Shown: positions 37,138 through 45,673 of the stretch, piece after piece | How positions within the stretch are numbered: the stretch's first letter is position 1 | How the letters are laid out: every line of letters begins with the position of its first letter | From: JAEMQF01 sp963850525 | GTDB lineage: Bacteria > Pseudomonadota > Gammaproteobacteria > Burkholderiales > Burkholderiaceae_C | Direction: 5' to 3' | Length of the DNA: 64,000 nucleotides | NCBI GenBank assembly: GCA_963850525.1 | Contig: CAWKLQ010000012.1 | Span: forward strand, 372,001-436,000 | Program-made: the position numbers and the translations under genes | The notes under the pieces: generated by a model | Told to the model about the DNA's origin: nothing | The model's input: the letters and a program-made list of their open reading frames with translations, nothing else | Database searches by the model: none

Positions 37138-38751
37138 TCAGGTGGTCTTCGTCGACACCGGCAACGGCACCATCACGGCTTGGCCGGGCTGCGTGCAACC
37201 CGTGTCGCAACACCGCCCGGGCTGGCGGTTGCGGGTGATTGCGCGCGTCTCGTCATGCAGCACGCCGCGCTCGAGCAGTCGCTCGACCAGATCGACCTTG
37301 TTGCCCAGCGGGTAGTTGCGCCAGATCTCCTGCTTCATCGCCGCGGGCGAGCCGCCGCCGTGCAGGCTGATCACCGACATCCACCCGCCTTGGTACGACG
37401 CGGTGATGTCTTCGATGAAACGAGCGACTTCGATGCGCTTGTCGTAAGGCACGGCGGGGTTCGCGCGCAGCACTTCGGCCAGGGTTGCGGCGGTCGCCGG
37501 GTTGTGGTCTTCGTCGGGGCCGGGCAGGGCGACGATCAGGCCGCCCGAGACTTCGTGAGCGAGGCGGTGCATGTCGTAGATTTGCGTCGCCAGCAGCAGC
37601 TTGCCGATGTTCGCGAACACCGGCTCGGGCATGAAGGTGCCGCTCAACTCATCGCGCGTGCCGTAGACGCTTGCCGCGACGCCGCAGGCGAAAAAACCTT
37701 CCGTGATCTTGATGAGCTCGACCATCGGCTCGCGCAGATTCGAATGTTCGCCGGGGTCGAATCCGTTCGCCTCGCACATCAGCGCACCGGCGCCGATCAG
37801 CAAGTCGCCAAAGCCTGCACGTGCGGCGATGCAGGTGTGGCGATGGTGCGTCGCGTAGTTGTAGGTCAGTGCCCCCGAATGCTCCCATTCGCCGGCGTAG
37901 AAGACGCGCTCCCACGGCACGAAGACCTTGTCGAAAATGACGACGCCGGTGGATTGGCCGTAGCGCCGCGAAAACAGCGCCGCGCCATGTTCGAGTTTTT
38001 CGCCGGGCCGGCCCGCAGGGCGCGCGACGATGGTGATGCCGGGGGCGTCCACCGCTACGGCGCAGCACACCGCGAAGTCGGCGTCTTCGCGGCCCATGTT
38101 GCGGCACGGCATGACGAGGAACTCGTGCATGTAGGGCGCGCCGGTGACGATCGCCTTGGTTCCCGAGATCACGATGCCGCGGGCGTTGCGCTCGACCACG
38201 TGCACATAGGTGTCGGCGTTTGCCTGCTGGTGCGGGCGCTTGGAGCGGTCGCCTTTCGCGTCCGTCATCGCGATGCCGAGCGCCAGATCGTTGTCGTGCA
38301 CGTGCTTCAGGTACGCGGCGAAGCGCGCCCGGTGTTCGGTGCTGCCGTGTGCGTCGTCGATGCGCGCGCTCACCTGCGCCAGCGCGTTCAGCGCGTCGTG
38401 CGCGAGGTAGCGCTGCGCGCAGCCGGTCTCCTGGCACATGATTCGCACGGCCTCGAGCTTGTTCAGCAAGTCGCCCGCCGACTCGTTGACGTGCAGCATG
38501 CGGTTCACGATCCGGCCGTCGCTGCTTTGCGTGGCCGTCATGAGCGGCGCGAGTTTCGGATCGCGTGCGATGTCGTAGGTGTAGCCCAGTGCGTTCACGC
38601 CCGGCGCGAGGCACGGCGCGTCCGCGACGCATTCGATCAACTGGCCGTCGACGTAGACGACGGGCTTGAGGCGGCGCAGCGACTCGCGGTAGTCGCCTGA
38701 GCTGAGCATGGGCGCGGTGGCCGCGGCGGGGGAGGGCAAGGCAGCGTTCAT
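37138..38751 (-). CDS. 4-hydroxybutyryl-CoA dehydratase / HpaB superfamily flavoprotein
   Basis: 537 residues. The N-terminus SGDYRESLRRLKPVVYVDGQ, the middle AMTDAKGDRSKRP and HGGGSPAAMKQEI near the end place it in the HpaB/4-hydroxybutyryl-CoA dehydratase acyl-CoA-dehydrogenase-like superfamily. Overall layout is closer to the dehydratase branch than to HpaB. By alignment from memory, Cys111 matches one iron-sulfur ligand, but Tyr115 and an Ala in HHRHTCIAARAG occupy two other ligand positions. It probably binds flavin without the cluster, so dehydratase activity is doubtful. It is divergent from an isochorismatase-like gene. Confidence 0.75.
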   Translation of the reverse strand: MNAALPSPAAATAPMLSSGDYRESLRRLKPVVYVDGQLIECVADAPCLAPGVNALGYTYDIARDPKLAPLMTATQSSDGRIVNRMLHVNESAGDLLNKLEAVRIMCQETGCAQRYLAHDALNALAQVSARIDDAHGSTEHRARFAAYLKHVHDNDLALGIAMTDAKGDRSKRPHQQANADTYVHVVERNARGIVISGTKAIVTGAPYMHEFLVMPCRNMGREDADFAVCCAVAVDAPGITIVARPAGRPGEKLEHGAALFSRRYGQSTGVVIFDKVFVPWERVFYAGEWEHSGALTYNYATHHRHTCIAARAGFGDLLIGAGALMCEANGFDPGEHSNLREPMVELIKITEGFFACGVAASVYGTRDELSGTFMPEPVFANIGKLLLATQIYDMHRLAHEVSGGLIVALPGPDEDHNPATAATLAEVLRANPAVPYDKRIEVARFIEDITASYQGGWMSVISLHGGGSPAAMKQEIWRNYPLGNKVDLVERLLERGVLHDETRAITRNRQPGRCCDTGCTQPGQAVMVPLPVSTKTT

Positions 38752-38815
38752 CGGGGGGTCTCGGAGTGCGTCGCGCCGACATTTGAACACTGCCGAACGT
38801 ATGATGGCGCTCACC

Positions 38816-39451
38816 ATGAACCTCATCGCAGCGCGCGAGGTTGCCCTCGTCCTCGTCGACTACCAGCAGCGCCTGATGCCGGCAATTCACGGCGGCGCGC
38901 AGGCCGTCGCGCAGGCGGTGTGCCTGGCCGACATCGCCCAAGTGCTGGGCATCCCCGTCATCGGCACCGAGCAGAACCCGCGCGGCCTGGGGCCCAACGA
39001 GCCGGCGATTCGCGAACGTTGCGAGCTCACGCTGCCCAAGATGCACTTCGACGCGTGCAGCGACGGCCTGCTCGACGCGCTGCGCACGCTGCGCGAAGTG
39101 CCGATTCGCGAAGTCGTGATCGCCGGCTGCGAAGCGCATGTGTGCCTGATGCAGACGGCGCTGGGCCTGCTGCACGCGGGGCTGAAAGTGTGGGTCGTCG
39201 CTCCGGCTTGCGGCTCACGCTCGGCGCAGAACCACGAGCTGGCGATGCAGCGTTTGGGCCAGGCGGGTGCAGGTATCGTCAGCCTGGAGATGGCGGCGTT
39301 CGAATGGCTGCGCACTTGCGAGCATCAGCGCTTCAAGGCGGTCTTGAAGCTGCTGAAGGATCAGCCGCCGTACCCGGGCGGCGCCGCGAAGCCGCCGTAC
39401 TCGCGCTCGACCATCGCCGCGAACGCGAGTACGGTGCGGTCTTCGAGGTAG
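38816..39451 (+). CDS. Isochorismatase-family cysteine hydrolase
   Basis: 211 residues. VALVLVDYQQRLMPAI provides the first catalytic Asp, LPKMHFDAC a Lys, and VVIAGCEAHVCLMQTALGLL the nucleophilic Cys. The family splits amides such as nicotinamide, N-carbamoyl compounds or isochorismate. Starts at 38801, 38804 and 38816 are in frame; MNLIAAREVALVLVDY fits relatives best. The last about 30 residues are encoded antisense to the end of the amidase and look like run-on sequence. Confidence 0.85.
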   Translation: MNLIAAREVALVLVDYQQRLMPAIHGGAQAVAQAVCLADIAQVLGIPVIGTEQNPRGLGPNEPAIRERCELTLPKMHFDACSDGLLDALRTLREVPIREVVIAGCEAHVCLMQTALGLLHAGLKVWVVAPACGSRSAQNHELAMQRLGQAGAGIVSLEMAAFEWLRTCEHQRFKAVLKLLKDQPPYPGGAAKPPYSRSTIAANASTVRSSR

Positions 39452-40926
39452 GGGCCGACGATCTGCACGCCGATGGGGAGCAGGCTCTCGCCGCGGTCGA
39501 TCGGCACCACCGCGGCGGGCAGTCCGGCGCTCGTCGCCGGCCCGGCCCAGACGAGGCCGACGTCGAGGTACGGGTGCGGTTTGCCGTCAATGTCCAGGCG
39601 GCGCATCTCCTGCCGCGCCGAGTGGTCGTGCGCGAACGCAGTCACCGGCATCGGCGGGCAGAGCACGACGTCGACCTCGCCGAAGAGGGCGCGCCACTGG
39701 TGCTGCAGCTTGGCTCGCGTGCCGTCGGCGAGGACCCAGTCGCGATGGCTCAGCGAGATGCCGCGGGCGCGTTCTGCCCCGAGGCTGCGGTCATCGGGCG
39801 CCAGCCCCGTCGCGAGACCTTTGAGCTCGTCGTAGAGCGCTGCCGGCCAGGTCGCGGCAGAGAACGACAGCAGCAGCCGCATGTAGAGCCGCGCCGACTC
39901 GGCGAGGTCGGGCAGCAAGCGATGGCTGCGCTCGACCCTGACGCCGCTGCGCGAGAGCCGGTCCGCCAGCCGCTCGAGCGCGTGCCGCACGGGCGCCGCC
40001 GTCGGCACCAGCGGGTGGCTGTCGATCATCAGCACGCGGTGGTGTGCGAGTTGCTCGTGGCGCGGGGATTTGAGCGCGAGCCGGTAGCCCACGCCGGCCG
40101 TCAGCTCATCGGGCCCGGCGATGACGTCCAACAGCAACGCGAGGTCGCCCGCGGTGCGCGCCATGGGCCCGACGACGGCGAGATCGTTCTCGCGCGGCAG
40201 CGGCGCAAGCCCCGGCGGCGCATGGCCGCGCCCCGGTACCAAGCCGAGCGACGGTTTCAACGCGGTGACGCCGGTAAAGTGCGCCGGCACACGCAGCGAG
40301 CCGCCAATGTCGGATCCGAGCGAAAGCGGTCCGAAGCCCGCTGCCAACGCCGCCGAAGACCCGCCCGACGACCCGCCCGGTGTGCGTTCGAGGTTCCACG
40401 GGTTGCGCGTGACGCCATGGATCGCGTTGTAGCTCTGCCAGTCGGCGAGCACGATCGGCACGTTGGTCTTGCCCAGAACCACGGCACCGGCGTTCTTCAC
40501 GCGCGCGACGATGAGCGCGTCATCGGTAGCCTTGAAGTCCCTGGCCTGCGGAATGCCCCAGGTCGTCGGCAGCCCGGCGACATTGAACGACTCCTTCACC
40601 GTCATCGGCACGCCGAGCAACGCACGTCGATCGCCGCGCGCCAGCGCCACGTCGGCGGCTTTTGCGGCGTCGCGAGCACGGTCGAAGTCGCGTGCGACGA
40701 CGGCGTTGAGCGCGGCATCGCGGCGCTCGATGCGGGCAATCAGGTGGTCGGTGAGTTCAAGCGAGGAGAACTTGCGCGACCGCAGCGCCCCCATGGTCTG
40801 GATTGCCGACAAGTACTCGATGGCTTCGCCGGATTGGCCGGTTTGCCCCAGTGCAACGCCGGCCATGCTCGTACCGGTGAGCGCCGCAGCGCGGGTCAGA
40901 ATCTCGCGGCGTGTGCGGTGAAGCAT
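39361..40926 (-). CDS. Amidase-signature hydrolase with Tat-like signal
   Basis: 521 residues. The N-terminus RTRREILTRAAALTGTSMAG has a twin-arginine pattern followed by a hydrophobic stretch, so periplasmic export by Tat is likely. Triad Lys111 (MTVKESFNV), Ser187 (GGSSGGSS) and Ser210 (GSDIGGSLRVPA) are all present. ATG 40926 gives the signal peptide; the frame runs further upstream without similarity. Its 3' end overlaps the convergent isochorismatase-like gene by 91 bases. The substrate is not known. Confidence 0.88.
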   Translation of the reverse strand: MLHRTRREILTRAAALTGTSMAGVALGQTGQSGEAIEYLSAIQTMGALRSRKFSSLELTDHLIARIERRDAALNAVVARDFDRARDAAKAADVALARGDRRALLGVPMTVKESFNVAGLPTTWGIPQARDFKATDDALIVARVKNAGAVVLGKTNVPIVLADWQSYNAIHGVTRNPWNLERTPGGSSGGSSAALAAGFGPLSLGSDIGGSLRVPAHFTGVTALKPSLGLVPGRGHAPPGLAPLPRENDLAVVGPMARTAGDLALLLDVIAGPDELTAGVGYRLALKSPRHEQLAHHRVLMIDSHPLVPTAAPVRHALERLADRLSRSGVRVERSHRLLPDLAESARLYMRLLLSFSAATWPAALYDELKGLATGLAPDDRSLGAERARGISLSHRDWVLADGTRAKLQHQWRALFGEVDVVLCPPMPVTAFAHDHSARQEMRRLDIDGKPHPYLDVGLVWAGPATSAGLPAAVVPIDRGESLLPIGVQIVGPYLEDRTVLAFAAMVEREYGGFAAPPGYGG

Positions 40927-41047
40927 GGCGACTCCTGCGCTGGCAATCTGAGGTGAGGGTGCGTTGATGCTAATCGCGGGGCCCGGGGCTTGGAACACCC
41001 GCGATACGTCTTCCACGCGCGGCGCCTCACGGGCCACGGCGCAACCC

Positions 41048-42784
41048 TCATGGCCGCTCCCGCCGCCACACCGCCCCGAGCGACATGACCTTCGCCCACA
41101 CCGAGAGCCGCTCGTCGGACAGCGCGTCCAGAAAATCCGACAAGCGCTTGGATTTGGCCATCGTGTAAATCGTGAGCGCCGTCATCGCGACAAACACAAC
41201 GCTGAAGTAGGCGACTCGGCGCGGCATCGAGGCGTCGGCCTCGGCGAGCAGGTTCATGCCGAGAAAACCCGTCGTCACGGTGCCGATCAGGCCGAAGATC
41301 GTCACCACCGTCAGGCGCACGACGGTGTTGGCCTGACGCCGCAGGCTGTCGGCGTCGAGGTAGGCGTTCATGTCGCCGATGCGCTCTTTGACCTCGGCGT
41401 AAAGCGGGTCCAGGCCGAGGTGGTTTGCGCACAGGTGGTACAGCGCGCGCACCTGCGCCTGCTCGGAAATCTCGTGGAACCAGTAGCGGTGCGTGAAGCG
41501 CAGAAAGCCCTCGAAGCTGGCGCGGATCGCGCGCTTGAAACGGCGCACGCTCGCCGGGTCGGAAACGTCCAGGCCCTTCAGCGCTTCGACGAGACGGTCC
41601 GAGAACATGAGCAGCGACGCCTTCTGAAAATGCGCAATCAGGAACAGCAGAAAGTGCTGATGCCGAAACTGCGCGAGCACGCCGCGGTCGCGGCAGGCGT
41701 AGAACTCGCTTCCCGCCGCGCCGACGACGATCAGCGACTGTCCGCTGCACAGATAGCGCGTGTTCGGCGCCGCGCCACTGTCGGCCCAGAAGCGGTCGTA
41801 GCAGAAGCGCGCCTCGAAGTCGCTCAGATGCTGTTCGGCGTAGGGCAGGCCCTGAGCCGCTGCGACGACCGGGTCCGTGCCTGCGCCAGCGCCGTCTGAG
41901 TCAGCGTCGCGGCGTTCCGCTGCGCCCGTCACGAGGCCCAGGCGAATGAACTGACTTCGCGTCAGCGCGCGCGGGTTGTCCAGCGCCAGGTAGGCCATCA
42001 GCGGCATGCGGTAGTACTCGATCTGCCGGTAGCGCAAGGCACCGTCGCGCCCGGAATGGTCGCTCACCAGCGGCTCGAGCAGGAACGCCCAATGCGCGGC
42101 AAAGCGCGGCGCGCGGTGTTCGGCGACGTGGGCGAGGAAGGCGTCGCGCTGCTGCGCGTCGGACTGGGCGAGCACCGTGCCGTCGGCGCCCAGCCATTCG
42201 ACGTTGCTCATGCAGTGCAGCGCGCGGCCGCGCGCGTCCCAGCCCGCCGGGTAGGCGCGGCCGAAGCGATAGAGCAGATCCTGCGCGTCGGCCAGCGCCA
42301 GGTCGGCACCGGCGACTTCGACGTTGAGCAGCACCAGATCGACGTCGTAGAAAAAGTAGAGGTCGATGTGCACGATGTCGAGCAGCACCGGCACCGCCTG
42401 GGCGGGCGAGGTGAGGCGCACGCGCGCGATGTCGCGGCGCCGGAACACGCGCATCGGCGAGCCGGCGGCGGCTTCATCGGCTTCGCGCCGGGCACGCCCT
42501 TCGCCGTAGAGGAACTGCTGCACGTAAGGCAGGAAGGTGACGAACTCGTTGTAGTGGCGCTCGTGGAAGTTGCCGCTTTCGCCGTTGTACTCGTCGATCA
42601 CTTCGCGCCACGGCGATGCGTCGCCCATCTCGCGCAGCAATTTCCAAGGCTTGCGCCGGTGGTCGGTGTCCTCGGCGACGGGCATCAGGCGCAGCGGCCA
42701 GAGCAGCACCTGGCGCAACTGGCGCACGCGGCCCGCGGCACAAAGTTCGACGCTCTCGGCGGACAAGGGTTTGGCTTGCAGCAT
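41048..42784 (-). CDS. CorA-like membrane protein with long N-terminal domain
   Basis: 578 residues. The last 120 residues hold two predicted membrane helices: VVRLTVVTIFGLIGTVTTGF, and then VAYFSVVFVAMTALTIYTMA after a short loop. The first ends in GMN (residues near 505), the signature loop of CorA/ZntB/Mrs2 channels. The about 450-residue cytosolic part is much longer than CorA (about 240) and has no obvious second domain. The last helix is followed by a basic tail. A divalent-cation channel role is possible but unproven. The next gene upstream is separated by the 277-bp repeat. Confidence 0.7.
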   Translation of the reverse strand: MLQAKPLSAESVELCAAGRVRQLRQVLLWPLRLMPVAEDTDHRRKPWKLLREMGDASPWREVIDEYNGESGNFHERHYNEFVTFLPYVQQFLYGEGRARREADEAAAGSPMRVFRRRDIARVRLTSPAQAVPVLLDIVHIDLYFFYDVDLVLLNVEVAGADLALADAQDLLYRFGRAYPAGWDARGRALHCMSNVEWLGADGTVLAQSDAQQRDAFLAHVAEHRAPRFAAHWAFLLEPLVSDHSGRDGALRYRQIEYYRMPLMAYLALDNPRALTRSQFIRLGLVTGAAERRDADSDGAGAGTDPVVAAAQGLPYAEQHLSDFEARFCYDRFWADSGAAPNTRYLCSGQSLIVVGAAGSEFYACRDRGVLAQFRHQHFLLFLIAHFQKASLLMFSDRLVEALKGLDVSDPASVRRFKRAIRASFEGFLRFTHRYWFHEISEQAQVRALYHLCANHLGLDPLYAEVKERIGDMNAYLDADSLRRQANTVVRLTVVTIFGLIGTVTTGFLGMNLLAEADASMPRRVAYFSVVFVAMTALTIYTMAKSKRLSDFLDALSDERLSVWAKVMSLGAVWRRERP

Positions 42785-43202
42785 GGCGCAAGTGTATGCA
42801 TCGGCTTGCTCTGCGCGAGCAGAGCGGCCGCGTGGCCGAGCGGCAGCGAATCACCGCCGAGGCGCTGGGCCTGGCGGTGGAAAGCTCGGATCGGCGAACG
42901 CCCCGACGGGGGTACGGGCTAGGAGCCTGGGCGGCAGAAGGCGGGGTTCGCGCCGGGGAGAGTTGCCGGGCCAGTCTAGGCGCCGGCGAGGCGTGTGGCG
43001 GGCCCACACAACGAGCCGGAAACGACGAATGGCCCGGCAAATCTCCCCGGCCCTTCGGGTTGGGCCTGAAAAGGGGCGCATGCGTCGTTGCAAATGCTCG
43101 CCGTGCCACCCGGCACGGCTGCGCTTTGCGTCTAGCCTGCGCCCCTTTTCAGGCCCAACGCGGACCCCGCCTTCTGCCGCCCAGGCTCCTAGCGCAGGCG
43201 GC
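42785..43202. other. Intergenic region filled by the 277-bp repeat
   Basis: 418 bases between the corA-like start and the stop of the metallo-beta-lactamase-fold gene. Bases 42916-43192 are the first copy of the repeat. The 130 bases next to 42785 must contain the corA-like promoter. No other gene is credible; the ORFs crossing it recur identically at the second copy and are fixed by the repeat. Confidence 0.7.
42919..43192. repeat. 277-bp three-arm palindromic element (MITE-like), copy 1
   Basis: Identical over 42916-43192 with 57430-57706. Terminal inverted repeats of 34 bases (42919-42952 and 43159-43192, one mismatch) begin and end in CTAG. Inside are two further inverted repeats. Arm A is 42952-42973 with 43030-43051 (22 bp, one mismatch), tipped by GTGTGG/CCACAC. 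Arm B is 43059-43080 with 43138-43159 (22 bp, perfect), tipped by GCCGTGCC/GGCACGGC. The arms abut, giving a three-way junction. Four CTAG sites lie in it. No protein is encoded. Confidence 0.93.
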
Positions 43203-44000
43203 TCACTTCGCCGAAGCCGGAAAAGCCGGCAGCTTGCCGATGTCGCGCGGGTCGTGCTGAATGATGACCGTCGCCTTCAGGTTCTTCTGAATCTGCTTGA
43301 TGCGCTGGATCGAGGCGAGGGTCTGCGCGCGGTCGTGGTTGAACCCCGGGACGCCTTCCGACTCGAGGTTCTCTTGAAAGTGCACGGCGTCTCCGCTGAG
43401 GACCACAGGCCCCATGTCCTTCAGGCGCACCAGCAGGATGCTGTGCCCCGGCGTGTGGCCCGGCGTGCGCAGCATCATGACCGTGCCGTCGCCGAACACG
43501 TCCTTGTCACCGCTCTGGGGCTCGACCTTGCGCTTCTCGGCGATCCACGCCTCGAAGCCCTTCACGTTCGCACCACCCATCGGCGGGGTGGAGGTGATGC
43601 CGTCCCACTCACCCTTGCCGATGAGCAGGGTGGCGTTCCTGAGCGCCCCAAGCTGGCCGGTATGGTCGGCGTGGAAATGGCTGATGCCGACGTATTTCAC
43701 GTCATCGGGATTGACGTTGATCTGCTTCAGCAGATCGGCCAGCGGCTTGTTGCTCGCACTGGGGTTCGAACCCGGCAGGAACCCGGTGTCCCAGACCATG
43801 ACATCGGCACCGTGTCTGACGACGTAGCAGCTGAATGTGAAAGGCTTCGTCGTCTCGATGTAGGCAAAGGTGTCGGTGAAGCGCCGCGGGTCGTTGGTGC
43901 CGGTACCGCAGTCGAGCCGAGTGAGTGTGACTTCCTGTGCCGCTGCGCAGAGTGAGAACAGCGCGCCCACGCCGAGCGCCAACCAGATTTTCGTCTTCAC
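43203..44000 (-). CDS. Secreted metallo-beta-lactamase-fold hydrolase (AHL-lactonase-like)
   Basis: 265 residues. An N-terminal signal peptide (KTKIWLALGVGALFSLCAAA, cleavage after AAA/QE) indicates the periplasm. The zinc motif HFHADH is at residues 108-113, followed by GHTPGHS and LSGDAVHF with the other metal ligands. It resembles N-acyl-homoserine lactonase-type members, but the substrate is not established. The start is GTG at 44000, preceded by a near-perfect AGGAGGTGAT seven bases away. The stop lies 11 bases from the repeat element. Confidence 0.87.
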   Translation of the reverse strand: MKTKIWLALGVGALFSLCAAAQEVTLTRLDCGTGTNDPRRFTDTFAYIETTKPFTFSCYVVRHGADVMVWDTGFLPGSNPSASNKPLADLLKQINVNPDDVKYVGISHFHADHTGQLGALRNATLLIGKGEWDGITSTPPMGGANVKGFEAWIAEKRKVEPQSGDKDVFGDGTVMMLRTPGHTPGHSILLVRLKDMGPVVLSGDAVHFQENLESEGVPGFNHDRAQTLASIQRIKQIQKNLKATVIIQHDPRDIGKLPAFPASAK

Positions 44001-44104
44001 GCCATCACCTCCTAGCTGCTAGGGGTGGTCATGATAGCGGCGCGGCACCCGGCACATCGGCACACGTAAGATCGCGGGCTCTGATCACGTCAGTAAGGGA
44101 ACCG

Positions 44105-44755
44105 ATGCCCGCCGCCTCAGCACACCCCCTCACATCCCAGATCATCGAGAGCGAGGCGCAGCTGCGTGCACTGCTGGGCGAACCTGCGCAGCTCACCTGC
44201 GCCAAGATCAGCAATCGCCTGAACTCGATGACCCGCGTGTTCGTCGAGCGCTCGCCCTTCGTCTGCGTGGCCACCAGCGATTCCGTGGGGAACTGCGACC
44301 TGAGCCCGCGCGGCGATCCCGCGGGCTTCGTGCGCATCCTCGACGAGCGCACGCTGCTCATTCCCGAGCGTCCCGGCAATCGGCTGGCGGACTCTCTGCG
44401 CAACATGCTGGCGAACCCGCATGTGGGCTTGCTCTTCATCGTGCCCGGCGTCACCGACACGTTGCGCGTGAATGGCCGCGCAACGATCACCACCGACACC
44501 GGATTGCTCGCCCCTTGTGCCGTGCAGGGCAAGCTGCCGGTGCTCGGTGTCCTGGTGGACATCGACGAGGCGTACACGCAGTGCTCGAAGGCGTTTCTGC
44601 GCTCGCACCTGTGGGATCCGCAGCGCTTCGTCGACCCCGGCACGATGCCCACCGGCGGGCAGGTCCACCGCGCCATCCAGGGCGAGCAATTCGACGCTCA
44701 GTTGTATGACCAAGAGCGCGCGGAGCGCTACCGCCGCCGCGTTGGCTTCTATTGA
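44105..44755 (+). CDS. FMN-dependent PPOX-class flavoprotein (MSMEG_1061-like)
   Basis: 216 residues of the pyridoxamine-5'-phosphate-oxidase split-barrel family. Conserved blocks include FVERSPFVCVATSDSVGNCDLSPRGDPAGFVRILD (given here as SPFVCVATSDS and LSPRGDPAGF), IPERPGNRLADSLRNML and LRVNGRATI. It is divergent from the lactonase-like gene over 104 bases. The substrate is unknown. Confidence 0.85.
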   Translation: MPAASAHPLTSQIIESEAQLRALLGEPAQLTCAKISNRLNSMTRVFVERSPFVCVATSDSVGNCDLSPRGDPAGFVRILDERTLLIPERPGNRLADSLRNMLANPHVGLLFIVPGVTDTLRVNGRATITTDTGLLAPCAVQGKLPVLGVLVDIDEAYTQCSKAFLRSHLWDPQRFVDPGTMPTGGQVHRAIQGEQFDAQLYDQERAERYRRRVGFY

Positions 44756-44824
44756 ATTGAGCGCAGCGCGAGGCTCATCGCACAGAGCCGGCTTCGAGGC
44801 GGCACCGAGCCGAGTCTGCTTCAG

Positions 44825-45673
44825 TCAGCGCACCATCTGCAGCCGCAAACGTCGCGCCGCTTCTTCGGCGCGCGCGTCGTCGATCTCGCGTATGACCGCG
44901 CCCACATTCGCCGGCGCGTCGTCGCGCTTGAAGCGGCCGGTGAGCGGCGTGGCCGGGTGCAGCACGCCGCGCCGAAACAGGTCCCAGATCTCTTCGCCAT
45001 GCTGGCTGTTGCGCAGCTCGGGCGCAAAGGCACCGAAGAAATTGTTCAGGTTCTGCACGTCGCGCAGCAACATGCGCTGCGCGTGATTGTTGCCCGCGGC
45101 GTCCACCGCTTGCGGCAGGTCGATGATCACCGGGCCGTCGTGGCTCAGCAGGATGTTGAACTCCGACAGGTCGCCGTGCACGACGCCTGCGCAGAGCATG
45201 CGCACGACCTCCGTCAGCAGCGTCGCGTGGTGTTGGCGCGCCTCATCCGCGGTGAACTGCACGTCGTTCAAGCGCGGTGCCGCGTCGCCGTTCGCATCAA
45301 CGACGAGTTCCATGAGCAGCACGCCGTCGTGAAAGTTGTACGGCTTGGGCACGCGCACGCCCGCGCCGGCGAGGCGGTAGAGGGCATCGACTTCGGCGCT
45401 TTGCCACGCCGCTTCTTGCGACTCGCGGCCGAACTTCGTTCCCTTGGCCATGGCGCGTGCCTGGCGCGTGTTCTTCACCTTGCGGTTTTCGGTGTAGTCC
45501 ACCGCCTGGCGAAAGCTGCGCTGGTCGGCTTCCTTGTAGACCTTGGCGCAGCGTGTCTGCTCGCCGCAGCGAACGACAAAAACCATCGCCTCCTTGCCGC
45601 TCATGAGCTGGCGAACTACGCTGTCGATCAGGCCTTCTTCGAGCAGTGACCGCAGCCGCGGCGGTGCTTTCAA
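44825..45673 (-). CDS. RIO-family serine protein kinase
   Basis: 282 residues. The kinase core has GKEAMVFVVRCGEQTRCAKVYKEA (Lys in CAKVY) and the catalytic HGDLSEFNIL with Asp, then VIIDLPQAVD in place of DFG, all typical of RIO kinases. The start is TTG 45673, which overlaps the stop of the upstream helicase (TTGA). It yields (M)KAPPRLRSLLEEGLIDSV, matching the N-terminus I recall for relatives. In eukaryotes and archaea RIO kinases act in small-subunit maturation; the bacterial role is unknown. Confidence 0.88.
   Translation of the reverse strand: MKAPPRLRSLLEEGLIDSVVRQLMSGKEAMVFVVRCGEQTRCAKVYKEADQRSFRQAVDYTENRKVKNTRQARAMAKGTKFGRESQEAAWQSAEVDALYRLAGAGVRVPKPYNFHDGVLLMELVVDANGDAAPRLNDVQFTADEARQHHATLLTEVVRMLCAGVVHGDLSEFNILLSHDGPVIIDLPQAVDAAGNNHAQRMLLRDVQNLNNFFGAFAPELRNSQHGEEIWDLFRRGVLHPATPLTGRFKRDDAPANVGAVIREIDDARAEEAARRLRLQMVR

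Noticed and set aside
42919..43192. Element considered as an insertion sequence
   Set aside because: No transposase or open reading frame within it; at most a non-autonomous element.
42851..43260. Short ORFs inside the 277-bp repeat
   Set aside because: Identical in both copies because the DNA is identical, not protein-like, and disrupted by the inverted repeats; the element looks non-coding.
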